64,000 nt of DNA, taken from Metarhizium brunneum (lineage: Eukaryota; Ascomycota; Sordariomycetes; Hypocreales; Clavicipitaceae). Position numbers and translations under genes: made by a program. The stretch covers positions 5,270,001-5,334,000 of the forward strand of contig NC_089422.1 in assembly GCF_013426205.1 (NCBI RefSeq), written 5' to 3'. The stretch's first letter is position 1, and every line of letters begins with the position of its first letter. Positions 49,301 through 61,470 of this stretch are shown one piece after another. The notes below the pieces were generated by a model. The model was not told the DNA's origin and did no database searches. It saw nothing but the letters and a program-made list of their open reading frames with translations.

Positions 49301-50297
49301 TTGACTTTTCTCTCTCTTCTTTTGGGATCGATTGTCAAGGGAAGATGGCTTGAATTGAGGGCAAGTCAAATGGCTAGGAACTCAACTGGTTTTAAACATC
49401 GATATCTATGTACCTGTCTATTATCTTGTAGTACCAAATGTTACGGAAGCGTTCAACTGATCGACAGTAATTGCCGAGTTGCGTGTGTCTGATCTCGGGT
49501 GATCGCTTGCAGGATCTCGCCAAGTGCGACCATGGACACATTACCGAAATAAATATCGTGCTACGGAAGAAAGGATTGGTCGTGGGCAAGGTGAATCTAG
49601 AGGGGCCTATTGCTCGATGTCGGCTCAACTGAAGCAATATCAAGTATTGTCGTAGCACAAAATCTCAGACAACATTATTCGGGACGTTGTAGCACAAGCC
49701 GCATTTTTTGGCGATACATCATGAGCCGAGCCGTGTCTTGGTCTTTCAGGAATCTTATGCCTCGTACTTTTCTCAAAAGTATTATCACGACGTGCCAGAT
49801 GTCTTTCTTCGGATGGATCTAAACGATATTCATAGCAGAGGTTCGAAGCAAGTTTGACGGCACCGAGCTACTCACATCATCAACATAACAAAACTTTGTC
49901 TATCAAGCAAGCATCACAAGCACTCGGCTTTGCCCCGGTGGAAAAATGGAGACGTTGCCGAAGCGAAGTCGTACTCACTTAGAGCTACAAAGTCCTTATG
50001 CACAAAGATATTTGAGAGCTCGCTTATGCGATTGATTGCTACTGCCCTGCCGGACATAAAGAAAGATTTTGTTCCATGGTTCTAGTCTCTATTGTTGGTA
50101 TTCACTGGGAATTTTCTTTTGTCATGCGAGCAGCGAGCTGAAACAACAGTGATTCAGAAGCCGGCTGTTTGTTTGCCGGACAAGGGAAACAACATTTATT
50201 TGAGAAATACGCGGAGAGAGAAACTGTAACGTGAATAAATAAAAAGATTTTTTTAAAAAAAAAAAAGATCAAAAAAAGAAATGGGGATAAACCACTC
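49301..50297. other. intergenic, promoter of the GLEYA gene
   Basis: No protein gene recognised. The right end carries the T-runs that terminate the tRNA gene. Confidence 0.55.
50255..50277 (-). terminator. RNA polymerase III terminator of tRNA-Arg
   Basis: On the minus strand, 20 bases after the tRNA 3' end, there is a run of seven T (50277-50271), followed by a second run of twelve T (50266-50255). Runs of T terminate Pol III. Confidence 0.8.
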
Positions 50298-50390
50298 CGA
50301 CCACGCCAGGAGTCGAACCTGGAATCTCTAGAGAGCTCGGTGACTCGCTTTAACCGAAATCTAGCGCCTTAGCCATTAGGCCACGCGGCC
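50298..50390 (-). tRNA. tRNA-Arg (anticodon UCG), with intron
   Basis: The minus strand folds into a full cloverleaf: acceptor GGCCGCG/CGTGGTC (with G-U pairs), D stem GCCT/AGGC, anticodon stem CTAGA/TCTAG, T stem CCAGG/CCTGG with loop TTCGACT, and discriminator G. The loop TTTCGG places UCG at 34-36, reading CGA (Arg). A 20-base intron (50334-50353) interrupts the loop after position 37 and contains CGA, able to pair with the anticodon as in other eukaryotic pre-tRNAs. Mature length is 73 nt before CCA addition. The internal promoter A box (TGGCCTAATGG) and B box (GGTTCGACTCC) are intact. Confidence 0.93.
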
Positions 50391-51286
50391 GATATGAAAC
50401 AACGTTCTTATTCTAAATTATAAAGCTGTAATAAATTACGGTCGCCTCGTATGAATCGCACGTGTTGCCAGAAGCTGCATTTCCGTGGGATTGTTTGACT
50501 ATAAAATGAGATGCCCAGAACGAGAACAATGACTAGTTCTATTTGGTGCTTTTACTGGCTGTCTTCACAAGGCCTGGTGGAGGTCGAGCCACTTAACACG
50601 TCTGACTGCATTCAAGATTTTGTTCCCCTGAGATGTAGAAAATAAGTTTTGGTCGATACCAGTTCTTTTAACAACCCATAAGGGATAAAACCTTTCCTTG
50701 AGTCTCGAGGGCGACTGAAATATGAGGAGCAATGGTCTGGCTGTGGTGCAGGTGCATTAAAATATAGCCGATAATCTTTCCCAGTTATTTTAAATATTTC
50801 AAAACGCATTTAATGTTATTCTTCTTGCTTTTCTAAACAGCTAATCATTCAGTGCGACTAATAAGAAGCATTTCCAGGTCAAAGGGTCCGGTAAATACAA
50901 GGTCTGGTGGTAATAGTTCTTGCCAGCTGCCAAGCGTTTATAACTGTCAGCTGTTGCTTTGGCAGCTGCCACACACTCGCTAATGTAACCAGGTGCCTAG
51001 TTTCTGAGGAATTGTCTGTTCCTATAGATCTTTCTGTTTCCCCTCCTCTCGTTACAATATTTTCCTGGACTGCCTTGCTCTTGATCATTCAAATACAACT
51101 CTTCCACTGTCTATAAGCCTTTGGCGTTAGTTCGAGCATCAGCATTAGAAATCAGGCGCCTCCTTCATCGAGAACGAATCGTCCGCTCGTACTTTACCTT
51201 GTGAGCTGTCTGGTCCATTGTTTGGAAAGGAGTGTTTCAACTAACTAAGTACCTAGGCAGGCAAGCTGTCTGTCATCGAGGTTACC
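50391..51286. other. intergenic upstream of the GNAT-like gene
   Basis: AT-richer than its surroundings between about 50400 and 50900. No gene seen. The last 200 bases are promoter-like for the gene at 51287. Confidence 0.5.
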
Positions 51287-53158
51287 ATGGAAGTTCCACC
51301 AGCGGCGATTTCGCCAGAAAAAACACGTGGACAAGAAGACGATAGCCTTTCAAAGATATGCGAGGAAATGAAAACCTGGCTTTCCGGTTCGCCGGCCGTG
51401 AAGTGTGTCGAATCCGCTGATGAAGACACGAAAATAAAGTCGTCGAAACCGGCCACCGCTGTCTCCAGCAAAGCTAGCTCGTCAATCCTGGTCTTGCCCA
51501 AAGCGGCCTCTGACGCAAATGCAGAGTCTGAGAGCGTTACAAGCGCAGATATGCGTAAACTTGAAGCAGCTACTATCCTGTCAAATGGCCCTTCAAATCT
51601 ACCAGCTGAAACTGAGAAAGCGATGAGCCAGCTTGGTACCAGAGGCCTAACAGCTCAGGATGATTGTGGCACACCAGTTGGAGAGCAGCATGAAAAGATC
51701 AAATCCATTGGGTCATCGAAATCAACCCCTCATGCCTCTACTTTGCTTTCAGACACTCCACTTCCTGCACCATTACACATCATTCAGGCTGCCACAGCTG
51801 TTGAGCCTGGAGAAGATGTGAAGAGAAGGCTTAGTTGGAGCGTTAGCAACGTTTCTCCTACAGAAGGGGGGCATGAAGAGGGTTCGTCCTCGCTCAGCTC
51901 CGTTGTCGATCAAGAAGCCGACAGCCATATCGTGCATCTTTCTTCTGTACCCAATGCCCAGGAAAAGATTGCGCATGAATACAACGGTATCATTCTGTAT
52001 GATTCAACAGCGGAAGGCTCCAATTGTCTGATAGGAGCCTGGCTCACCAAATTCCGGGGATTGCCTTCTGTAACCGTTCCTTACGAAAATCTTTGTAACG
52101 AATCCTTTGTCCAATGCGTTATTGACACGGAGAATGGAGAGTTTCTTGCTCCCATTCCACAACCAGAAACTGTTCGAGACATGGTGGACGGTCCCTGCGA
52201 AGGTTATAATGATATCGGCTGGCGACAAGTGAACATGACATCGAATCTTTACATAAGTCAGGAGATCAAGAGCCGAGAAAATACTGCAAGGACATTGCGC
52301 ATGACTTTGGAGCAGCTCGATCACAAGCCAGAACCGATAGTCGGAACTGAGGAAGAGCATTGGCCAAAAGCAAAGTGTGTTATCCGACCAGCTGCACCAC
52401 AAGACTTTGCCCAAATTGCAAAAATCATCAATGCTGAAGCAGCAAATACATGCAATGCCCAAATCTTCCAAGACAAACTGGCAATGGTTGATGATGTCTG
52501 CAAGATATTCGATGCTTGCGTCGCTGAGAGTAGACCATTCATCGTTGCCATACCTGCCCAAGATGACTTCCTAGACCAGAGCAAGTGGCCAAGAGACTCC
52601 GACGAAGTTTACCAGGAATTTGCAAAGTACATGGCTGCAAAGCCAAAACCGGCCGCTCCAGTTGCTGGCTTTGCATTTGTCTCCGACTATCGGATGAACT
52701 TGTATGGAGCTCCGTGTCTTTCATCGCGCTATACTGGGCAAGTAAGGCTAGCAGTACACCCTGATCACCAACGCAAACTGTACGGATCTGCACTCATGGA
52801 TCGGCTTTTGCTCTCAATTTCCCCTTTTCGCAGGAGTACACTGGATTACGTATGGGAATGCGACGACCCCAAAGATGTTTACCAATTTCCCGTGACGCGC
52901 AACAGACGCCAGTACACCCAACTGTACTTTGAGCACTTTTTTTCGCAAGAGGATTCGGCAGCTTATCAACCGGGGGCTGAGTTTCTCGGAAAGTTTGGCT
53001 TCCAAGAAATTGGATACTTCAAGAACGCGGCCGTTCGATTTGACGACCAACACCATAACCACTGGCTGAACATGGTGGTATGGCAAACCGATAACACGCC
53101 CACTTCAAAAATTGTCGCTAGACCCCAGTTGTCTGGATCAGCAGCAGGTAACAATTGA
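51287..53158 (+). CDS. GNAT-like acetyltransferase-domain protein
   Basis: Single-exon ORF of 623 aa with good ATG context (ACCATGG). The N-terminal 220 residues are Ser/Ala/Glu-rich and look disordered. Residues about 225-350 form a separate globular part (ending in a DIGWRQVNMTSNLYIS strand region). From CVIRPAAPQDFAQIAKIINAEA (about 364) to the C-terminus the layout is that of a GNAT fold: the first helix pair, the central strand GFAFVSDYRMNLYG, motif A at about 485-508 (VRLAVHPDHQRKLYGSALMD, matching the acetyl-CoA-binding Q/RxxGxG/A pattern only loosely), and the late strand FGFQEIGYF. The degenerate pyrophosphate loop (RKLYGSA) leaves catalytic activity open. Substrate unknown. It shares no operon-like link with its neighbours. 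Confidence 0.72.
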   Translation: MEVPPAAISPEKTRGQEDDSLSKICEEMKTWLSGSPAVKCVESADEDTKIKSSKPATAVSSKASSSILVLPKAASDANAESESVTSADMRKLEAATILSNGPSNLPAETEKAMSQLGTRGLTAQDDCGTPVGEQHEKIKSIGSSKSTPHASTLLSDTPLPAPLHIIQAATAVEPGEDVKRRLSWSVSNVSPTEGGHEEGSSSLSSVVDQEADSHIVHLSSVPNAQEKIAHEYNGIILYDSTAEGSNCLIGAWLTKFRGLPSVTVPYENLCNESFVQCVIDTENGEFLAPIPQPETVRDMVDGPCEGYNDIGWRQVNMTSNLYISQEIKSRENTARTLRMTLEQLDHKPEPIVGTEEEHWPKAKCVIRPAAPQDFAQIAKIINAEAANTCNAQIFQDKLAMVDDVCKIFDACVAESRPFIVAIPAQDDFLDQSKWPRDSDEVYQEFAKYMAAKPKPAAPVAGFAFVSDYRMNLYGAPCLSSRYTGQVRLAVHPDHQRKLYGSALMDRLLLSISPFRRSTLDYVWECDDPKDVYQFPVTRNRRQYTQLYFEHFFSQEDSAAYQPGAEFLGKFGFQEIGYFKNAAVRFDDQHHNHWLNMVVWQTDNTPTSKIVARPQLSGSAAGNN

Positions 53159-53836
53159 AAAGAACATTCACAGAAATGACGAGCAAATACGAGTCGAGAA
53201 ACCTGTTTCCACTCCACATGCACCCAGTGTCTTGCCTACATGGGTAGACATCCAGGGCGCACGCGTTTACTTTTAGGTTGAGAGAACTTGCTAATCATGT
53301 AGAACGTTGATACTGAAACACGCAAGTCGAAATGCGATATGTTCGGAGGCGGTCGTTGTTGGCTGTAGGTGGATGATAATGAATCAAAAATGGATGAATA
53401 AGGAATAAAGGATTTACTACCTAAAGATGTCAAGAGCTAAAAGAAGTAGAAACAAACGTCCAAAGACTGTAGTTAGAGTCTAACTTGGACGTTTATGAAA
53501 TAGGACAATGACAATTGATTTCTAAGCGCTGATGGCTTATGGTGAAGCGTGTCCGGTTGGAAAAACTGCAGTTGGAACTCGCGGTAAGGGGTCAACGGTG
53601 TTGCAGTGGTTGAGTGGCACCAAGGCGCCGCCAGTTAAGTGGTCGGGATCCATGATGCATCACGTGTGGGCGTACATTGAGGGTATCTATTTGATCCAAA
53701 CTTCACCATTATTCAACACCACTCCCGAATCACTGGGACAGTGCACAATCCTGAGACTGCGGAAATTTTTGCAGTATTTGAAGAAAGACAATATTAATAG
53801 TGGCGGCCGTACTTGGCGAAGATCCCGCCTCCCAAT
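53159..53836. other. intergenic upstream of ARL2
   Basis: 3' flank of the GNAT-like gene and promoter of the Arl2 gene. A 116-codon ORF at 53532-53882 runs into Arl2 exon 1 in another frame and is not supported. Confidence 0.5.
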
Positions 53837-54682
53837 ATGCTGTCTATCCTCCGAAAAGCCCGGCTCAAAGACAAGGAGATGAGAATATTGATGCTGTGCG
53901 TGGCTCCTCCCATCGAAGCATAGTTGGCGATTACCGATGGAATTTCGGATTAACGGGCTACCACAGGGGCTTGGACAATGCCGGAAAAACAACGATCGTG
54001 AAGAAAATTATGGGGGAAGACGTCAACACAGTTAGCCCGACATTAGGCTTTATTATCAAGACGATTGACTACGATGGGTGAGCGCCCCTGACGCAGTGTC
54101 CGTGTATGGACATGTTTGTTAACAATCTACTTGCTAGGTATAAATTAAATATATGTAAGCCAAACGGTGTGACCCCGTGAATACCTGTACTAATGGCGCA
54201 GGGGACGTTGGCGGTCAAAAAACTCTTCGGTCATACTGGCGCAATTATTTCGAGAAGACGGATGCACTGATATGGGTTGTTGATGCGACTGATCGCCTAC
54301 GAATAGATGATTGCAGAGACGAGTTACATGGGCTATTGCTAGAAGAGGTGAGCCGCATACGATGGCACGGGACGGAGTCATTTCTGCTGACGACAAGACA
54401 GCGGCTGTCCGGGGCTAGTTTGCTTATTTTGGCGAATAAGACGGATGTGGAGGGGTGTATGGACGAACAAGAAATTGGAAAGGTAAGTCTTTCCGCGGCG
54501 ACGGTGAAGATGAGGGGGAGGCCGGGGATACCGGGCTGATTTGTATGCAGGCACTACGGTTGGACGAGATTCGGACACATCAGTGGAACATATTACGATG
54601 CAGTGCTATGACAGGGGAGAATCTGCAGGAGGGCCTGGCTTGGGTGGTTGCTGATGCGAAGAAGAGATTGTTTCTCTATTAG
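53837..54682 (+). CDS. ARL2: ADP-ribosylation factor-like GTPase Arl2 (Alp41/Cin4 orthologue)
   Basis: Predicted 181 aa (human ARL2 has 184). Six exons: 53837-53895, 53967-54077, 54138-54154, 54202-54347, 54402-54482, 54551-54682; all phases agree. Exon 3 is only 17 bp and supplies the start of switch II (YKLNI followed by W across the junction). GTPase motifs are complete: G1 GLDNAGKT (21-28), G3 WDVGGQKT, G4 NKTD, and the family string [11 protein letters not shown]. The N-terminus [14 protein letters not shown] has Leu at position 2, so it is not myristoylated, which is typical of Arl2 and unlike Arf. Arl2 regulates tubulin folding with cofactor D and microtubule integrity; S. pombe alp41 and yeast CIN4 are the known counterparts. 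The intron density is high for so small a gene. Confidence 0.95.
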
Positions 54683-56015
54683 TTGAGTGGGAAAGAACAA
54701 TACATGGTCTCGTGTTGGGCACGGCATAATAGTCGTCGTCGCTGAAGCTCGTCAAGGCAGCACCGAGGAAAGGATAATGCATAAGCTTCAGGAACATGCT
54801 GGAGACTTTTCAGCTGCGGTCTGCGGCGTGATCCAAGATGCGAACCCGGTTGACCAACGAGATCTGGGTATCCGAGCCGAAACGGTCCCGGCCGGGGGCC
54901 TCTTGCGGAATACAATGACGAATGATGATCTAGGAAGCCGGTTTTTGAAGTTCCCACGGATGGATGATGATGTAGGCTCCATCTGGGTGGATGCAACGGG
55001 CCGGAGTGTTGCGCAGTCAACGCGAACGTCTCGCGTGGCGCTGGGGCGAAAGTAAACAAACAACGCCACTATCTCACAACTGTGTTTGTGGGTGGTCTAG
55101 ATCATGGCCATGATGTTTATGAGATTTTTTTTGTTTTCCCCTTCTTTTCCCAGTCTTTCAAAAACACCATAAGGCTGAGGATGTGCCATTGCATCAGATG
55201 ACTGGGTGAGGAGATGTTGCAGTCTGCGGCAGTTGCATTCCACCCAGGCCTGAAAACCGGCCGGCTGCAGGGCCCCTTGCATTCAAGGCCGTGAAAGCAG
55301 GCCGTCTAGCGAAAGTGAATTGATTTACGGAGTACGGAGTAAAACATGTAGAATTTGGCTTGGGACAGTGGGCATTTTCTCACGGTGGTGGCCATGGCTC
55401 GACATGCCCTCCAAGTTCCAATGCTCCGGAGTACTCCGTAGAAAGCACGGAGCTGAGCATTGAACACATCAAGTCCATTCAATGCTCACACCAGACCACA
55501 TTTATTGTTGCCTGCACTGTTATTATTGTATTGACGGGTTCTGGAGCAGGCGGACCAGCTAAGCGGGTGGAGACGGCACATGGCACCAGACTAGCACCAG
55601 ACTGTCCGGTTCAATGTGACAACACTTCAGAACCCTTCCCGCCTGGCTAGACTTTTTTATTGACGGGCGATGCGGGCTCACCAGTCAGCATAGACTGAGG
55701 GTCCGTCCGTGGAATTGACGTGCGAGGCCGGCTCCATTAGGCTCATCCGCCAACCGCGACTGTCTTGCACCCCTCCCTTAGACTTCCATCACAAAGTCAA
55801 CACTGGACTTCTTCCCTCCAGGGACCCCAACCATCTTTATTTTCTTACGGCCAGGAGGCAGAGTAGCTTCATTTGGCAGAGGGGCCATTGCTGCAAGTAT
55901 CTGCATCCCCATTCCGAGTCGTCCTCGAGTGTCATGGCCTAAGACGTCATCACCATAACCCGACATTGACAACACCAGCCACCGTCGCGCTACGACGGCG
56001 GGAAACGAAGGGGAC
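54683..56015. other. intergenic between ARL2 and the DUF4045/gelsolin-like gene
   Basis: No supported gene. Overlapping open frames at 54679-55069 on both strands look like noise. TACGGAGTA copies occur at 55326 and 55333 (tandem) and 55432. Confidence 0.5.
55326..55341. repeat. tandem TACGGAG heptamer
   Basis: TACGGAGTACGGAGTA, two overlapping copies of the dispersed 9-mer. Confidence 0.85.
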
Positions 56016-59000
56016 ATGTCCGACGAAGTCTCTCAGTTCCTCGAGCAGGTCGAGCGTCTGCGCGGCCAGCAGATTGAGGACGACGAGGCTCGAGCTCGTG
56101 AACGGGAGGAGTTTTTGGCCGCCAAGCGGGAACGTCAGGCACGACGAGAAGGTGAGTCTGCCACTTTCAAATGGTCAAAGGTTCAAAAAAATTAGGAGCA
56201 CGAGACTTGGGGATGCCAGCGAAGCCCCTGGCCAAATAGCTGCCGGCTGGTGCAGCTGTTGACTTTCCCTTGGCCAGCTGGCAGGTGAATTGGCTGCTGG
56301 CTTGGTTCGCGCATGGTCAGGCCGAAACACGACTAGGAACTACTTGAAACTAACATTGGACTATCTACCCCCCCGCAGAACGTGCCCGGTCCATCTCCCC
56401 TCAGAAATCGTCCCCCATGAATACACCGTCACCGCGCTCCAGTCACCAAAGTGCCCAGGTTTCCGATGCTACCAGGCTCGGCTCGCCCAGTAGGACACTC
56501 GACGACCGCGAACCCCCCGCCTCCCCGCCCGCCGGACACGACTCAATGACATCTCCGGGCCTGCCTGCCAAGGACAGTGATGCCTCGGCCGAGCTGGACA
56601 CGCAGCCGACTGAGAGCTCAACGCCGCCTGCGAGAACTTCTACGCTGTCGTGGCAAAGACGGCCCGCATCGCGGGGTGGTGCCCGGCCCTTGAGCATGGT
56701 GGCGGCCCAAAATGCGACCCAGAGGTCTCTGGCCGGGTCGCAGGAGCCAGCATCTGCCACCGAAGAAACCGTCTCCAAGGATCAGATTGCCAAAGCTTTG
56801 GGCTCCAAGGATCCTTCATGGTTCCGACAAACGGCGGATCGCGGCCAGAACTCTGCTGCATACAGGCGTAGTCAGGTTGAGGACGAGGACCGATTAGATA
56901 TGTCCTCGGTTAGGGCACAGCTGCCGGGCATGTCTCTTACAAATCCGGTTTCAAGTTCAAGAAGCTCTCCCTCGCCGCAGCCTAGTCCAGAACCGCCAAG
57001 TCACCCAGGACTTGCCTCGCCGGTCACATTCAACCCCCCGCGGTTCGATACTGCATCTGCTGAGAAACAGCCAACTCAGGAGCCTGCGTCATTATCTGGA
57101 CGGGCATCGCCCACCCGGTCGCCGTCACCTACCAAGGGCCTTGGTGGTTTTGTCCAGAGTGCAATGATGAAGCGTAGCGATAGTGTGAAGCGATGGAGTG
57201 TCACGAGCCCTCCAGGCTTGACACGAGCGGACTCTGTTGCTGCCACGCGGGGAGCTAGATCGTCAGTTCACATGGGCTCCAGGCCTCAGAGCACCGTACG
57301 AAGAGACTCTGCGACACCGACCTCGAGCAGACCAACCTCGCAACACGGCGACAGGCCATCTGACCTTGGCGATATCTCCAAATCGTCAAGCCTGATGTCA
57401 ATAGACACAGGCCGTGCTGAGGAAAAGGATGAGGATGCCGGCATTCCATCCAGTCCATCAAAAACCATGGATCCTAGGCGCTGGAGTCCCACCAAGTCAA
57501 GTTGGCTTGAAAATGCGTTGAACCGACCAGAGTCACCAAAGCCATCCCCGACGACTGCCCAACCCACTTGGAGGAATAATGCCAATGCAGAATCAAGTCG
57601 ACCAAAATCTGTCTCACACAAGCACCAGGTTAGTATTGGAGGTCTCATGAGGCAATCGGCTGTCGGAAATGTAGCTAAATCCAACCCTACTGGTTTGGGA
57701 GGCATTTACTCACCGCCGCCAAATGCAAATCGACCTGCATATGGGCAAGGGTCAAAACCCAGCACCGCACAACAATCTGACCCGGATTTACCAAGGCCAG
57801 ATGAGATGACTGATAAGGAGGATACGAAGCCGACAGACAAGGAAACCAGCTCCCCAAGTGCTACAAAACACACGCCCGTCATGAGCCCGCCGCCTCTCAA
57901 ACCCAAGCCGCAAACCCCGCCAACGATGGACTTCAGGTCAAATTTGAGGCAACGTCCTGCAGAAAAAGACACACCCAAGTCTGGTGAACCGGAATTCAAG
58001 AATGTCTTTGGCAATCTGCGCAAAACCAAAACCCAAAACTACGTTGCTCCTGATGAATTGAAAAACAATATTCTTCGCGGGAAATCGGCTCTTAACGTAA
58101 CCGATGGCCCGAAGAAGAGCGAGAGGAAAGACGAGTTTAAAGACGCAATCTTGAAGAAGAGGGCCGACTTTAAGGCTGTTCAGTCTGAGGGCCGAGGGGT
58201 CACGAGAGCATCAAGCACTGCTTCTGAAAGGCCACTGCCCGAGGGGTTGGCCAAGAGGGTAGAGCTGAGCAAATCTGTGGCAGCGATGGCCAAGAAGAGC
58301 AACGTTCCAGAAACACCAACTCCTACTCCCACCAAAAAGGAGGATTCACCAAAGCCTGCCCCCGCTCCAAAGAGAGTCCCGAGCGGATCGGCATTCTCCC
58401 CAAGATCGCCTAATACAGCAATACCCCCTGCAAGGAGCCCAAGTACCGAGAAGTTGAGACGGGTGTCCACAGAACCTGAGGCGGCAAAGACTACGGTTGA
58501 ACCACAAGCAACGCCCACGCTGCAAAAGGAAATGAATGCACCTTCCAAGTTGGCGGCTCAGAGTCGAGTTGTCGGCGGCAAGTTGGCGGATCGATTTAAC
58601 CCAGGCTTGGCAGGTATGCTGGCTAGAGGGCCGCCTCCCATGGCCACCAATGGTGGTAGAAGCTCTGAGGAGACTGGTGACGACAATGGCAAGCCAGGTT
58701 CAGGTGATGCTACTGAGCCATCTGCTCCTGGACCTCAACTTACACACATGACCAAAGGCCGAGCTCGTGGTCCAAAGAGAAAGGCCCCGACAGGCGCCGC
58801 GGCGTCGACCCTCAGCCAAACTGCACGGCAGCTGCCACCTGCTATAGTTGAGGCCGCCAAAGAGGACGAGCCAACGGTGCAGGAAGTAGCAATAAATAAA
58901 CTTGGTACACAACATGTGTCGACCGGCCCAGCTGGACTCGATGAGAAGCCGATAACCCCAACCATTCAGCAAGAAGTGGACACAAAAACGACCCTTGGTA

Positions 59001-60814
59001 ATACACCATCACTACCCCCGGTAACCCTGGTAGCCAAGACCTCAGAGCCAAGAGAGTCACTGGAGCCAGCAGCTCGACCAGTATCTCGTGGACGGCCGCT
59101 GCCTCTCGGACCAAGGGCCTCAACTCCTTCGTCACCAGCAAAGCCAAGCCCGCAACCTGAAGAGGATGCCTCCAGTGCCACGTCACCAAAGAAGTTTGAC
59201 ACGAAGAAAATGTCCCGATTCCTAGACGAAAGCCCTTCCAAAGACGTCCAGAGAGATACAGCTGCGGAACCGACTTGGTTGCGCCATAAGCGCACCGGAT
59301 CTCAATCACCAACCAAACTGGCTGAGCCACCGTCACCGACTAAGAGTGACCGGGACTCACTTCCGTCAATGCGCGAGGCTTCCCCTCGTTCCCCTCGTTT
59401 CGGCGCTCGATCTATCCCAATTTCGAAGCCATCTTTCGATGAACCAGTAACGCCAGGTGGTGGGCAGAGCAGAAGAGTGAGACCGCTGTCCGGACTTTCC
59501 GGCGATGGTTTGAAGTCGCCTGCCGCCATTTCATCTCCAACCCGCTCACCTACCAAGCAGATCAATGAAGTGTCTGCCCTGCTGACAGAATTCTTTGGCC
59601 CCCCACAGACAAGAGAAGCAATCAATGTTGATCCGGCACAAATTCTGATGAACCGTCCCGACACTGGTGATAAGGTCACGAGTCTTGGACTTCAAATGTT
59701 CCAAATCCTCGGAGACGGGAAAAAGCTGCCAGTCTCACCCCAGAACGAACGAGTCCTGTTTGAGCAGGAGATGTATGTTTGCGCGCATAACTTTATCAAT
59801 GGATCCGGGAAGAAAGTATTCGAGGTTTACTTCTGGGTTGGTGACGAGGTTCCCGAGTTGTCGGCCGAAGATGCCCAACTCTTTGTACAACGGGAAGCTC
59901 GCTCCCTCGGGGGCAAACTTGTTAGGTTTCAGCAGGGCAAAGAAACAGCCGAATTTGTACAAGCTCTTGGTGGTGTGATTATTGTAAGACGCGGCTCGAG
60001 CAACAAGTACGACTCGCTAGCGCCCAACATACTGTGCGGCAGACGGTATCTCGGACAAGTTGCTTTTGACGAGGTTGATTTTGCCCCATCCAGCTTATGC
60101 ACTGGGTTCACGTACCTCATCACCAAAGGGGGAAACTGCTACATGTGGAAGGGCAAGGGAGGCGACGTTGCGGAAGTGAGCTGTGCAAGACTAATTGGCA
60201 TGGATTTGACCCTGACGGGAGAATTGATCGAGTATGAGGACGGCAACGAACCTACGTCGTTCTGGGACCTCTTTGGGGACAACAGCTCGAAGCCTCATTC
60301 TGCCGATCACTGGCGCCTCAAGCCCAATTACGACAAATACTGCAGCCGACTATTCTGTTCGGATGCAGACTCTCGCCAACAGGTACATCTTGTCTTTCCT
60401 TTGCAGTGCTCAGTCTAGATGCTGAATTTCAATGCTAACCTGTGGATCCAGATCTTCGAACTGTCTCCATTCAACCAAGTAGACCTCCTTCCCACAAGCA
60501 TCTACGTCCTCGACGCCTTCTTTGAGATGTACATCATTGTTGGATCCCGTGCAAACGCCCAATACGCATCCTTCCGCAACGCTCTTGACTTTGCACAGGA
60601 ATACGCGATTTTAGCATCCGGCATGGAAGACCGCCCGTTTGTGCCAGTATCGACGGTCGTGTTGGAAGGGATACCAAGGGATTTGAAGCGGGTGTTCAGA
60701 AAGTGGGATGATGGACGGAGTCCGACGGTCACGAATGCGAGTGTCGGTTTGAAGAGGGGGAGAAGTTTGCGGATTGTTACACTTACGCAGGCGTTGCAGG
60801 CTTTGAGGGAGTGA
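56016..60814 (+). CDS. DUF4045 protein with C-terminal gelsolin-like repeats (villin-like)
   Basis: Predicted 1500 aa. Exons: 56016-56151, 56379-60382, 60452-60814; introns of 227 and 69 bp. Exon 1 encodes a charged coiled coil (EQVERLRGQQIEDDEARARE) and joins in phase 1 to ERARSISPQKSSP. Residues about 60-1110 are Ser/Pro/Thr/Lys-rich and disordered, with dozens of S-P and T-P sites and blocks such as KALGSKDPSWFRQ typical of DUF4045. Residues about 1110-1490 contain gelsolin-like folds, for example VFEVYFWVGDEVPELSAEDAQ, GFTYLITKGGNCYMWKGKGG and FEMYIIVGSRANAQYASF. Gelsolin/villin domains bind actin, sever or cap filaments. Here the usual N-terminal repeats are replaced by the long disordered region, so a regulated cortical-actin or septation role is only inference. 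The shape is common in filamentous fungi and absent from yeast as far as I know. Confidence 0.85.
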
Positions 60815-61470
60815 TTGCTTCTGATGCGCTCACGAATAGCGACTTTTTGGCATGGCGGTGTTTTGTATCTTTATGTATACGGCACGGGGAGTCGGGGTTC
60901 ACATATATGTATGTACATGAATTAAGTAACTGCCCTCTTGTCGTGGCACGATTCGTGGTTTACAGGCATGCCAACAATATAATTGTTCAAAGTATAGATT
61001 TTTTTTCGTTTTCCCTTTTTCTTATACCGCAAGTTGTTGTGTTTGATGCAAACATGGTCCGGACGGGTCAAAATGTGATGGGAGCCTTTTGGCAGAATTT
61101 GCGCGTCGTCATGAAGAGAACGAGTCGGGGGGTCAGTGGTTAAGCATATAATTCGTTTGTACAGGCAGTACAAACATTCTATCTATGAAGGGGTATCAAT
61201 CAATCACGTTTGACCTTTCCTGTATCTGTCTATTCAGAGAATAGCAACACATCCCATCTTATTCGCGTTCTTGATGTTATTTATTTATTGGCATAGTACC
61301 TTTTTTTTTTTTTTTTTTTTTTTTGGTTTCGCTCATCTCATCCTGATAGACTATATGTTCATCTAGGCTAGGTGGGGGTTCTGTGGGTTGGCATGAGCCA
61401 TGTACACGCTGCAGCTGGGGCAGGAGGGATATAGAATGCGGGGGGGAGGAGAAAGCCACGCAGGTTCGAA
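60815..61470. other. convergent 3' intergenic space
   Basis: Between the 3' ends of the DUF4045 gene and the acyltransferase gene. It contains a 24-base T-run (61301-61324) and AT-rich DNA. No gene seen. Confidence 0.55.
61301..61324 (+). repeat. 24-base poly(T) tract
   Basis: Uninterrupted T-run, an A-run in the sense of the acyltransferase transcript, about 147 bases after its stop codon. Confidence 0.9.

Noticed and set aside
54679..55069. Open frames on both strands after ARL2
   Set aside because: The frames overlap each other, lack conserved features, and begin in the ARL2 3' flank.
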